Positions 12,089 to 20,500 of a stretch of 64,000 bases of DNA are shown here, one piece after another (positions within the stretch are counted from its first letter, which is position 1; each line of letters begins with the position of its first letter). The position numbers and the translations under genes are program-made. The notes beneath the pieces were generated by a model. That model worked only from the letters and a program-made list of their open reading frames with translations, was not told where the DNA came from and did no database searches. Source of the DNA: Posidonia oceanica. Taxonomy: Eukaryota; Streptophyta; Magnoliopsida; Alismatales; Posidoniaceae. The stretch covers positions 82,654,001 through 82,718,000 of the forward strand of contig JAZBRS010000020.1 of assembly GCA_037176725.1 (NCBI GenBank), read 5' to 3'.

Positions 12089-12144
12089 GTTATCCGCTGG
12101 AATCCCAGCGTATAATGTTATCCGCTAGTTTTTTAGCGTATAAC
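12089..12144 (+). repeat. Double-hairpin cassette in the 1.3-kb solo LTR
   Basis: Two copies of GTTATCCGCT are each followed after 8 nt by AGCGTATAA(C/T). Arms pair with one mismatch. The start is 258 bp after the start of the first cassette, close to the 230-250 bp spacing common in the larger LTRs. Confidence 0.75.
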
Positions 12145-12208
12145 ACCCCTGAATTGGAAAGTTGGCAGGTCTATTTATTCCATTCCTTTCTTGTTCCTCC
12201 CTTGCTTC

Positions 12209-12215
12209 TATAAAA
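12209..12215 (+). promoter_or_regulatory. TATA box of the solo LTR
   Basis: TATAAAA lies in a GC-balanced stretch, 590 bp into the LTR and 65 bp after the second hairpin cassette. A transcript start about 30 bp downstream would be usual. This is the best TATA candidate seen in this LTR. Confidence 0.55.
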
Positions 12216-13088
12216 GCAGGGGTACCCCCACAGGGTTGAGGGACAGTTTTTGGGATTAAAAAAGGGATTTCTAGAGAGAAGTGAGATCCTTGAGAATTGA
12301 AATAGTGAAGAGAAATTTTGAAAGGTGGAGAGTCTTTGAAAGAGCTTGAGTTTCCCTTTGTCGTCGATAACATCATGTCGACATGTCTTGCACTTCGTGC
12401 ATAGATAAAAGGGGACTCTATTTATTGTTTTCTTTTCTTTTCTTTTTTTTTTCATACCACATATTTAATTCCGTAGCATAATCAAGCATATCGAGTTCAT
12501 ATATTGTTGTAGCTAAGCATACATTTTCATCAGTTGCAACCAGGGGGATCAAACCCCTCGGGTACATATTTCATTGTGTTTCTCCATTTTCTATTTATTC
12601 TGAATAAATTACTACACCATATTGATCCATATTTGCATTATTTTTGTTTGTATTGCTAACATTTGTCATACGAGGAGGAAGAAGAAAGAAGAAGAAACTC
12701 ACCAAGCATGGGCACCCTTGGGCAACGCGGGCGTTGTCCCAAGGTAGCTGAACCTACAACCATCACACATCTCTCCAAGGCGTCTCGAGGGCCAGCAAAA
12801 GCAAACCGAGAGTGGCGATCACAATGACTTCAACACACGTGGAGTGGAGAAGTTAGATACAACAAAAGGTGGACCCTAAGAAGGAGCAAACAGAAACAAA
12901 GGTGAAGCGAAGGCTTTCCCCTCCTCCTAACCTTCCCAAAACCCCATATCCACACAGTCGTAAGGGGCTCAGGATGTACTCCTGAGTATCTGACTGAAGT
13001 ACAGGGGTTCTGGCCCGTTAACGAGATCTCACCTGGTGCACCTCTGTTTCCTGACGCTAGGAGATCGAAGAAAGCCCGGACCGACTAG

Positions 13089-13518
13089 GGCGTTTGTACA
13101 TCTGCATATCCCTTTTTGAGTCTTGCTATACTCTATTCAGCCTGTTATAGGCGTGTAATCAAAACTTTGTTAATGCAAGGATGTTTTGTGCCATTTGCTT
13201 ATGTGCTTAGTCCACTTTCCATAACATGATGCATGCATGGTCGTACAATCATATCTTCAACGTATTTCTTCAGCCCCTCACAGCCATGAGGAGGGCACTA
13301 TCAAATCCTAACAGCTTGCAAGTGCAGAAGCAGCTGCCAACATGCTCAGTGTCAGGGAAGGCTACCAGGCAAACCCTGCACTCCCCCAAGGTGCCAGAAT
13401 CTCTGCAGACCAACACCATTGAGACGAGTAAAGCCACCAAGTGCTCCCGACCGGATCCTCGCCGGGCTGGTAGCCCAAACTACTCGTTTGACAAGCGCGT
13501 CAGCTTTGTCTATCGCTT
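13089..13518 (+). other. Element 1 segment after the extra ORF, with possible small exon
   Basis: The sequence is conserved with 37926-38365 (minus strand) and in part with 61984-62420. After a possible 3' splice site (TTTCTTCAG at about 13263-13271) comes a short open stretch rich in Gln, Pro, Ser and Lys that is recognisable in Element 2 (same order of residues, about 38205-37990). It could be a last exon of the extra ORF or a small separate ORF. No known domain is seen. Confidence 0.45.
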
Positions 13519-13610
13519 TTGATGCCAAGGGTGCTTCGGCTGTCCCTTGGTATCATCCCTAATACTAAGGGCATCTTTTTTCCTGCCCCATGGTATCACA
13601 TTTCTAGCTG
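13519..13610 (+). repeat. GGTATCA inverted-repeat box, left border of array (Element 1)
   Basis: Alternating arms TGATGCCAAGG, CCTTGGTATCA, AATACTAAGG and CATGGTATCA can pair in several ways. The phrase AAGGGCATCTTTT follows the second arm. The same box stands on both sides of the hairpin arrays in Elements 1, 2 and 4, and once, before the array, in the visible part of Element 3. Confidence 0.75.
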
Positions 13611-13689
13611 CATCCAGGCTAGCATGCCTAACTATCGCGAGCCCATCCGCTTTCTTGCTCTGCCTTCGGATTTTGGTGCCCCTAAACTC

Positions 13690-14115
13690 TTCGCGGTCGA
13701 TAAGTCCGAAACTTATCACTTTTCACACCCTTTGCGGTCGATAAGTCTGAAACTTATCACTTTTCAAACCCTTTACGGTCGATAAGTCTGAAACTTATCA
13801 TTTTTCAAACCCTTTGCGGTCGATAAGTTTGAAACTTATCACTTTTCAAACCCTTTGCGGTCGATAAGTTTGAAACTTATCACTTTTCAAACCCTTTGCG
13901 GTCGATAAGTCCGAAACTTATCACTTTTCCAACCCTTTGCGGTCGATAAGTCCAAAACTTATTAGCAACTCTTTGCGGTCGATAAGTCCAAAACTTATCA
14001 GCAACTCTTTGCGATCGATAAGTCCGAAACTTATCACATTCCAATCCTTTGCGGTCGATGAGTCTGAAACTTATCAGCTACCCTTTCGCAGTCGGTGGGT
14101 CCGAAACCTATCACC
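13690..14115 (+). repeat. Tandem hairpin array, GATAAGT type (Element 1)
   Basis: About 11 copies of a 36-41 bp unit are present. Each carries GATAAGT, a 5-nt loop (mostly CCGAA, CTGAA or TTGAA) and ACTTATC, followed by a T-rich or C-rich spacer and TTTGCGGTC. The last two copies have decayed to GATGAGT and GGTGGGT. Related units occur at 26205-26625 and, inverted, 36940-37755. Confidence 0.85.
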
Positions 14116-14135
14116 TTTCAGCTTCTGTTCATTTC

Positions 14136-14923
14136 AATAAGTCGTGTACTTATCGATCCTAGTTTCCTGTCCGTTTCGATAAGTCGTGTACTTATTGATC
14201 CTGATTTTCTGTTCGTTTCGATAAGTCGTGTACTTATCGATCCTGGTTTTCTGTCCGTTTCAATAAGTCGTGTACTTATCGATCCTGGTTTTCTATCCGT
14301 TTCGATAAGTCCTATATTTATCGATCCTGATTTTCTGTCCGTTTCGATAAGTCGTGTACTTATCGATCCTGGTTTTCTGTCCGTTTCGATAAGTCGTGTA
14401 CTTATCGATCCTGGTTTTCTGTCCGTTTCGATAAGTCATGTACTTATCGATCTTGGTTTTCTGTTCGTTTCGATAAGTTGTGTACTTATCGATCCTGGTT
14501 TTCTGTCCATTTCGATAAGTCCTATACTTATCAATCTTGGTTTTCTGTCCATTTCGATAAGTCGTGTACTTATCGATCTTGGTTTTCTGTCTGTTTCGAT
14601 AAATCGTGTACTTATCGATCCTGGTTTTCTGTCCGTTTTGATAAGTCGTGTACTTATCGATCCTGGTTTTCTGTCCGTTTTGATAAGTCGTGTACTTATC
14701 AATCCTGGGTTTCCTTTCCATTTTGATAAGTCGTGTACTTATCAATCCTGGTTTTCCTTTCCGTTTCGATAAGTCCTATGCTTATCGATCCTGGTTTTCT
14801 TTCCGTTTTGATAAGTCCTATACTTATCAATCTTGGTTTTCCTTTCTGTATTGATAAGTCATGTACTTATCAATCCTGGCTTTCCTTCCAGTTTGATAAG
14901 TCTGGTACTTATCATTCCTGGTT
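14136..14923 (+). repeat. Tandem 42-bp hairpin array (Element 1)
   Basis: There are 19 units of 42 bp. Each carries CGATAAGT, a 5-nt loop (mostly CGTGT, sometimes CCTAT, CATGT, TGTGT or CTGGT), ACTTATCG, and a spacer resembling ATCCTGGTTTTCTGTCC. Because 42 is divisible by three, long frames stay open on both strands; these are not genes. Later units differ from earlier ones by TTTC to TTTT changes, suggesting growth by local duplication. Confidence 0.9.
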
Positions 14924-14933
14924 CCCCCCGGTT

Positions 14934-15211
14934 TGATCCAAGGGCGCTTCGGCTGTCCCCTGGTATCATCCCCTTGATACCAGGGGCATCTTATTTTACC
15001 GCCCTTGGTATCTTCTCTGGGCTGGCAGCCCAAACTGCTCAGTTGACACCCGTCACTCTGTCTGGCGTTCTTTACTCGGGCCGATAACCCAAACTATCCG
15101 GCAAAGACTCCGTCAACTCCTTGGGCTGATAACCCCAACTATCCGACAAAGAGTTCGTCAACTCCTTGGGCCGATAACCCAAACTATCCGGCAATGAGTT
15201 CGTCAACTCAT
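14934..15211 (+). repeat. Right-border GGTATCA box and GGGCCGATAACCC repeats (Element 1)
   Basis: A second GGTATCA box (CCTGGTATCATCC followed by TTGATACCAGGGG) closes the hairpin array. It is followed by about four units of roughly 45 bp, each with GGGCTGGCAGCCC or GGGCCGATAACCC and then CGTCAACTC. The first form is itself a near-perfect palindrome. Matching units lie at 27.64-28.08 kb, 36.46-36.78 kb (inverted) and 62.35 kb. Confidence 0.8.
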
Positions 15212-15639
15212 TATTCATTGCATCAGCATTGCATGTTAGGTAGTAGTACCAGCATCACATGCTAGATAGCAGCATCAACATCATACACGCAATCATCACA
15301 TGTTTTCCCTAGCAGGGTTGCATCTCACATCATGTCAGCATGCATCGCCCACATCTCCCCCATGGAGTTCAGCATGGCAGACACTAGCACAGGTTTATTT
15401 TAGCATCAGCATTGCATCATCAGCATTGCATTGCATCCACATTCGCATCTGCATTTTGCATTCGCATTTCGGCATTGGGTCATGATTTTCGGTGCATATG
15501 CCGAATAAGTGACTCACGCCAATAGCGCCTGACTCACGCCAATAGCGTCTGACTCACGCCAATAGTGCCTGGCTCTCGTCGGTCAGGTGGGGTGTCTTGT
15601 CAACCCTGAGTAGCGGCCTCAGTCCCCTTGACCTCGCTC
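15212..15639 (+). other. Element 1 pre-polypurine-tract region
   Basis: The first part is low-complexity CAT/GCAT text (GCATCAGCATTGCAT). The second part, from about 15478, is conserved before the polypurine tract of Elements 1, 2 and 4: GGTGCAT, then AAGTGACTCA, then GTGGGGTGTCTTGTC and AGCGGCCT. In Element 1 a 20-bp unit with TGACTCA is present three times (15510, 15530, 15550). Elements 2 and 4 have it once. TGACTCA is a common bZIP-type site, but a role here is only a guess. Confidence 0.6.
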
Positions 15640-15648
15640 AAGGAGGGG
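15640..15648 (+). promoter_or_regulatory. Polypurine tract of Element 1
   Basis: AAGGAGGGG followed by CATC lies directly before the 3' LTR start at 15653. The same purine run precedes LTR starts at 29018 and (inverted) 36045. It would prime plus-strand DNA synthesis. Confidence 0.85.
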
Positions 15649-15652
15649 CATC

Positions 15653-17345
15653 TATTTACACCCTACTTTTGACCCCTGTTTAGTGGCTCTCACTCTCTCT
15701 AGTGGAATGACTTAGAAAACCCCCACACAAAAAACCAGAAAATTAAAAACATAGAAAACTAGAAACCAAAATCCTAGAAACCTAGGTTTACACTCACAAA
15801 ACCCTAGGTTAAACCCTAGGTCAAACCCTAGAAACCTAGGTAAAAACCTAAACCTAAAACCCTAGAAAACTCTAGGAAATCCACATTCAAAACCCTAGAA
15901 AAAACCTAGGACTTCACACTTTTCACTAAACTCTCACAAAACCTAGCAAAATCTAAACCCTAAATCCTAGGATTCAAACCAAACCCCAAAACCCACCTAA
16001 ACCCTAAAAAACCCTAAGAAACCTAAACCCTAAACCCTAAACCCTAGGATAAACCCTAGGTTAAAACACTCACTCCACACCTAAACCCACAATTTTAAAC
16101 CACCCACTAAACCCTAGGTTAGGATCCTAAAACCAAAACCTAAGTTTAAACCCAACTTCCAGGCCCCTCATCTAAACCCAAATTAAACCCTAGCTAAACC
16201 CTAGGAACCTATTCCCAAAACCCAACTTCCAAGACTACCTAAGCCCAAGCCCAAGCCCAAGCCCATATTTTCTTTCCTCCTTTCTTTCCTTCCTTTTTTC
16301 TTTTTCTTCTTCTTCTTCTTCTTCTTCTTCTTCTTCTTCTTCTCCCTTTTTTCCCTTTCCTTTCTTTTTTCTTTTCCTTCCCTCACCACTCCAGGCCCAG
16401 CCCACCTCCTCCTCATTTCCCTTTTTCTTTCTTTTTTTCTTTCCACAGTAGCCAGCCCAAGCCCATCTTCCCTCCTCCTTCCCTTCTTTCTTTCTTTCTT
16501 TCTCCCTTCCTTTCTTTCTTTCTTTCCTTCTTTTCTTTCTTTCTTTCTTTTCTTTCCACCACTCCAGGCCCAGCCCACCTCCTCCTCAATTCCTTTTTCT
16601 TTCTTTCTTTTCTTTTCACCCATACGACCCAGCCCACCTGCCCTGCCTTCTCCATTTCCCTCTTCTTCTTCCTCTCCTCAGCAGCCAAAGCACTAACGAC
16701 AGCAGCTACCATCTCTCCCTCCATTTTCAAACCTGACACCGGCATGCAACCACCAAGACATTCCTAACCTCCACCATGCCTCAGCACCCCTCGGCCTGCC
16801 ACCACCATGGCCTGCCTCCACCATGCTTTGACAGAAGACCAAAATTCACCATCCAAAACCACAGCACCCCCAGACCTGGGAAGCTCTCCTCTCTTCTGCA
16901 ATTCAAACATCCAGAGCAATCCCTCTTGTTCCCCAGAACTCCTCCAGATCCTCACGACCCCAGAATCTCCCCAGAACACCCCAGCATTCACCTCCAGAAC
17001 CCACCTGCAACCCACATTTCAGCCCATTCACAGACCACTGCAACATCACCCTCACTAGCGCACCACAGCCTTCCCCAGCTCCCCCAATTCCTCCACAACA
17101 CTCACAGCACACCCACGACCATAGCCCAACTCCCAGCTCACCCCCAAATGCCCAGCAAGCTTCCCTCTCCACTACAAACACCTACACACCCATTTCAACC
17201 GAAAGCACTCATCTCAACCTACCCCACTCCAGACGCGATGCAGCCCCAATTCAACCTCCTCTCCACCCTCACAGAACCTCCACGAGCTAGCCGGAGAGAG
17301 CCGCAACCACCCCGAGAGCCACACAGCAGAAAGGACCCAAAATTC
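15653..17345 (+). repeat. 3' LTR of Element 1, truncated and fused to Element 4 gag
   Basis: The start TATTTACACCC is a mutated TGTTGACACCC placed directly after the polypurine tract. The next 500 bp are rich in AAACCCTA. Then come pyrimidine tracts (CTT repeats at 16280-16620) and C-rich text containing CACTAACGACAG, all matching the order in the solo LTR at 17592. The R/U5 blocks found in complete LTRs are missing. Within about 17345-17375 the text changes to gag. It may be the only remnant of a shared LTR between Elements 1 and 4. Confidence 0.75.
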
Positions 17346-17374
17346 TCTGTAGGCCACCCATAAAATTCAAATCC

Positions 17375-17591
17375 CTCTCTGCTCCCGCCGTCACTGCACA
17401 TCAGTATCCCCGCTGATGGGCCTCCTGAAGTGCGATATCGGTAGCTGATGGAGATTGCCCAGGCCTTCCAGGGCATGGCTCAATCAGTCCGCCCCTCCTT
17501 GATTCCTTCTGCTCCTGAGGTCCCCTGCATCCTACCCTTGCAACCCAAGCTTTCCCTACTGCACCACCACCCCAGCCATCGCCTCAGCTGC
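17375..17591 (+). pseudogene. Element 4 gag, N-terminal part (broken)
   Basis: This is homologous to 50745-50945 in Element 3, with the matching phrase TAGCTGATGGAGA at 17442 and 50793. Both copies share the in-frame TAG, which is followed three bases later by an ATG. The encoded text after that ATG is Gln-, Pro- and Leu-rich (like MEIAQAFQGMAQS). The segment ends at the insertion point of the solo LTR and resumes at 22251. Confidence 0.75.
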
Positions 17592-20500
17592 TGTAGACAC
17601 CCCATTTTGACAGGCTGAATTAGTGGATTTCTCCCTCTGGTGGCTTCAAAACCTTAAATCCTTTCCAAATCTGAAACCCCTTCTTTTCAAACCAATATCA
17701 TTCCCTAAACCCTGAACCTAAACCCTAAACCCATTTCAAACCAAAACCCTAAGAATCTCCCACCAAAACTACTCACAAAAACCTTAGAAAACCTAGGTAA
17801 AACAATCCTGAAATCTAAACCCAAAATCCCTCCAAAACCCTCCCAAAATCCCATTTTAAACCCTAGGTCAAACCCTAGAAATCCTAGGTCACACACTCAC
17901 ACAAAACCCTTCCAAATCCAAGTCATTATCCTTTTCTCTCTCCTCATTATCCTCCTTCTTCAAACTCATCATCAGCCCCCATTCAACACTCCTTAAAACA
18001 ATTAAAGAAAAAAATCTAACCAGAGAAATAAATCAAACACTTAAAAAAACAATTCAAAAGAAAATCTAATTAAAAACAAATCAAAACAACCCAAAAACAG
18101 TTAAAACAATTTAAAAACAAATTAAAACAAACTAAAAGGCTTAAAAATGATCTAAAACAGTTAAAACAATTTAAAAACAAATTAAAACAAATCCCAAGAC
18201 TTAAAAACAATTAAAGCAAATTTCAAAACTTAAAACAATCAAAAAGCAAATCATAACACTTAAAAAACAATTTAAAAAGAAAAATCCAAACTAAAACCAT
18301 TTAAAAACTTAAAAACAAATTAAAAACAAGTTAAACCAACTTAAAAAACAATTAGAACAATTTAAAAAACTTAACAAACAATTAAAACAAACTTAAAAAT
18401 AATCAAATGAAAAACTTAACAATTAAAACAAACTTAAAAATAATTAAAAGAAAAACTTAACAATTAAAACAAACTTAAAAAAGAAAAACTTAACAATTAA
18501 TACAAACTTAAAAATAATAAAAAGAAAAACTTAACAATTAATAAAAACAAACTTAAAAACAATTAAAACAAAAACCTAAAAAATAATTAAAAGACTTAAC
18601 CTAAAAAACAATCCTCCAAACACTTAAAACCCTAATTCAAGACATTTAAAACTCTAAAAAACAACCACTCAAAAAACCTTAAAAGAAAAAAAACAATTAC
18701 TTAAAAACCCACCAAAACTTAACCCTTTTTTTTCTTTCTTTTTCTTTTCTCCCTTCATTTCTTCCTTTCTTTCTTTTCTTCCCTTCTTTCTTTCCTTCCT
18801 CACTTCCAAGCCCGGCCCACTCTCCTTCTCTTCTTTCTTTTCTTTTTTTCTTTCTTCCACCTTCAGTCGGCCCAGCCCACCTTCCTCCTCCTCCTTCTTC
18901 TTCCTCTTCCTCCTCCTCTCACAGATCACTAACGACAGCCTCCCCCTCCATTTTTTTCAAATGCCGGCTGACACCATCAAGACTTTCCCGACCTCCACCC
19001 ATGCTCCTGCCACCCACGACCACCACTCCATCTCCATCACCCCCATGCCCTGCCATTGGTGGGGAAGACCAAGAAAAAACACACACAAACAGAATGGACA
19101 GACCAGAACAAAAGAGAGGAAGAACGAGAGAAAAAACACCCAGAGGCACCTAGAAACACACACACTCACAACCTAGAATCCCACTCTTCCTTGTGCACCT
19201 TCCAGAGCCAAAAAACACCCAGAATCTACCCAGAAATCCCCCTCCAACTGAAGCCTATCTCCTCTCCTCATGACACACAGCAATAGACCTAGAGAGTAAG
19301 AAAAAAAAAAGAAGAAAAAAAACCACAGCAAGAGAGACCCATCTTCTTCACTCACGAAGACAGACTCTCCACCCTCAGCACTCCCTCCCACCTTCACGAA
19401 GCCTCCAGAAAGCCACCTACACTAGCCACTTCCGGTGAGAGCCACAGAGAGAGAGAGGAGAGAGAATTATCGTCTGTTGCACCCACTCCGGCCATCTGCG
19501 TGTAGAAGGGAGGAGAAGGCCGGCCGTCGCCTCCCAGACCTCCTCTGCACCTCCACGAACTCACCCCGATCCCTCCTACGCGCCATCGCGGCCTCCGAAG
19601 CCTCCTCTGCCTCGCACCACCACCACAGAACCCATCTGAGGTCGTTGGACCTCCCCGCACGCTCCAACAGGTAACCGGACCTCCCCCAAGCTCTGCCTCA
19701 CTCCCCTCTTGCTCCCCATGCCGTTATTTGCGCGTTCCAAGCCCTATGCACCCGTTCCCACCTCGCCGGAGCTCTCTTCTTCACTGGCAATGATCACCGG
19801 TGCAATCAGACGCAGCAACACTCCCGGTCGTCCGCCGCTCCATCGGACAGCACCCGCACCTCTGTCGGACCTCGCTGGACCTCCCTGAGCGCCGCTTGTG
19901 CCATGCCGACCCCTGGAGCGCCGGTGTAGAGCTTCTTCCCCAGCAAACATGCGGCCGGCACTGTTCCTCTTCTTTTTTTATTCACATTAGTTTAGGTTTT
20001 GTTTTATTTTTTCCTTAGCTTATTAGGTTTGCATTGCATTACAATTTAGTCCGTTAGTTTATTTTTATTACATTCAGGTCTAGTTCCAGTTTAAATTTCA
20101 TTTAATTTTTGAATTAAACTATATTGCATTGCTTTTAATTTCTGTCGTTTCTTTTTATTACATTTCAGTCCTGCTGTAGTTCAAAAGTATCTAATATCAT
20201 TTCTTTTCAATCCAGTAACTTATTTTATTTACTTTTAAGTCCTACAGTTGATTAAAAGCATTTAAATGTTTGTTTTTTATCTTATTACATTACATTTAAC
20301 TTCTGCAACTTATTTTATTTGCATCTAAGTCCTACATTTGGTTTGAAAATCATTTAAATGGCTTTTAAATCATATTGCATTGCAATAAAATACTGCATGT
20401 TTTCAAAATTGCATTTTAGTCTAACCACAGTTCATGCATTTCATTTAAATCAACATTTTAACTATATTGCATTGCATAAAAAACCCTGAAAAATATTCTA

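Larger units (their letters stand above)
11619..12954 (+). mobile_element. Solo LTR of a third LTR family inside the extra ORF
   Basis: The segment starts TGTCGATACCCC and ends CCACA, giving TG...CA ends. It is flanked by 5-bp direct repeats with one transition each: TAGCC at 11614-11618 and CAGTC at 12955-12959. The uninterrupted target in Element 2 reads CAGCC. The length is 1336 bp. Removing it with one duplication restores the 1203-nt ORF length, which independently confirms the borders. It has a TATA box (12209) and hairpin cassettes at offsets of about 212 and 470 bp. No internal region is left, so it arose by recombination between the two LTRs of a full element. Confidence 0.92.
10545..13088 (+). 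pseudogene. Element 1 extra ORF, DUF7745 / plant-mobile-domain-like, split by a solo LTR
   Basis: This ORF lies on the same strand as pol, downstream of it. The 2544-nt span minus the inserted solo LTR and its 5-bp duplication (1341 nt) leaves exactly 1203 nt, the same length as in Elements 2 and 3. The core motif FRFGRTELTPTLEE, preceded by RFWKP, is the signature I recognise from the DUF7745 / plant-mobile-domain-like families often found near plant transposons. The biochemical role is unknown. Premature stops are TAG at 10644, TAG at 11247 and TGA at 11307. None is shared with the other two copies. The reading frame has no indel apart from the solo LTR. Confidence 0.78.
1..17374 (+). mobile_element. 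Element 1: Tat-type Ty3/gypsy LTR retrotransposon, left end outside window
   Basis: The order is LTR, pol, extra ORF, hairpin arrays, polypurine tract, LTR, all on the plus strand. Gag and protease are missing: the 5' LTR is joined directly to the spacer region that precedes reverse transcriptase (junction about 4178-4203), so a deletion removed the LTR end, primer-binding site, gag and protease. The right LTR begins at 15653 but loses its 3' part at about 17345, where it is fused to gag sequence of Element 4. The double RNase H and the primer-binding site of its relative Element 3 place it in the Tat lineage. Its pol and extra ORF resemble Element 2, but its LTRs resemble those of Element 4. 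It cannot move by itself. Confidence 0.88.

Noticed and set aside
14095..14772. Long open frames on both strands (up to 225 codons) across the 42-bp array
   Set aside because: The 42-bp unit is divisible by three, so a frame open in one unit stays open in all. The predicted text is a simple repeat.
13690..14923. Regular palindromic repeats resembling a CRISPR array
   Set aside because: The spacers are themselves repeated, not unique. There are no cas genes and the setting is a plant retrotransposon.
16015..16055. True interstitial telomere
   Set aside because: Runs of exact CCCTAAA units are at most three or four and are embedded in LTR text that recurs in other copies.
16201..16745. Minus-strand Lys/Glu/Arg-rich frames
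   Set aside because: They come from CTT/TTTC tracts in the LTR, read on the other strand. Similar frames appear at 18669-18929.
16776..17363. 195-codon Pro/His-rich frame that could pass for a host gene
   Set aside because: It lies in the C-rich part of an LTR, matches the order of the neighbouring LTR copy, and shows no conserved domain.
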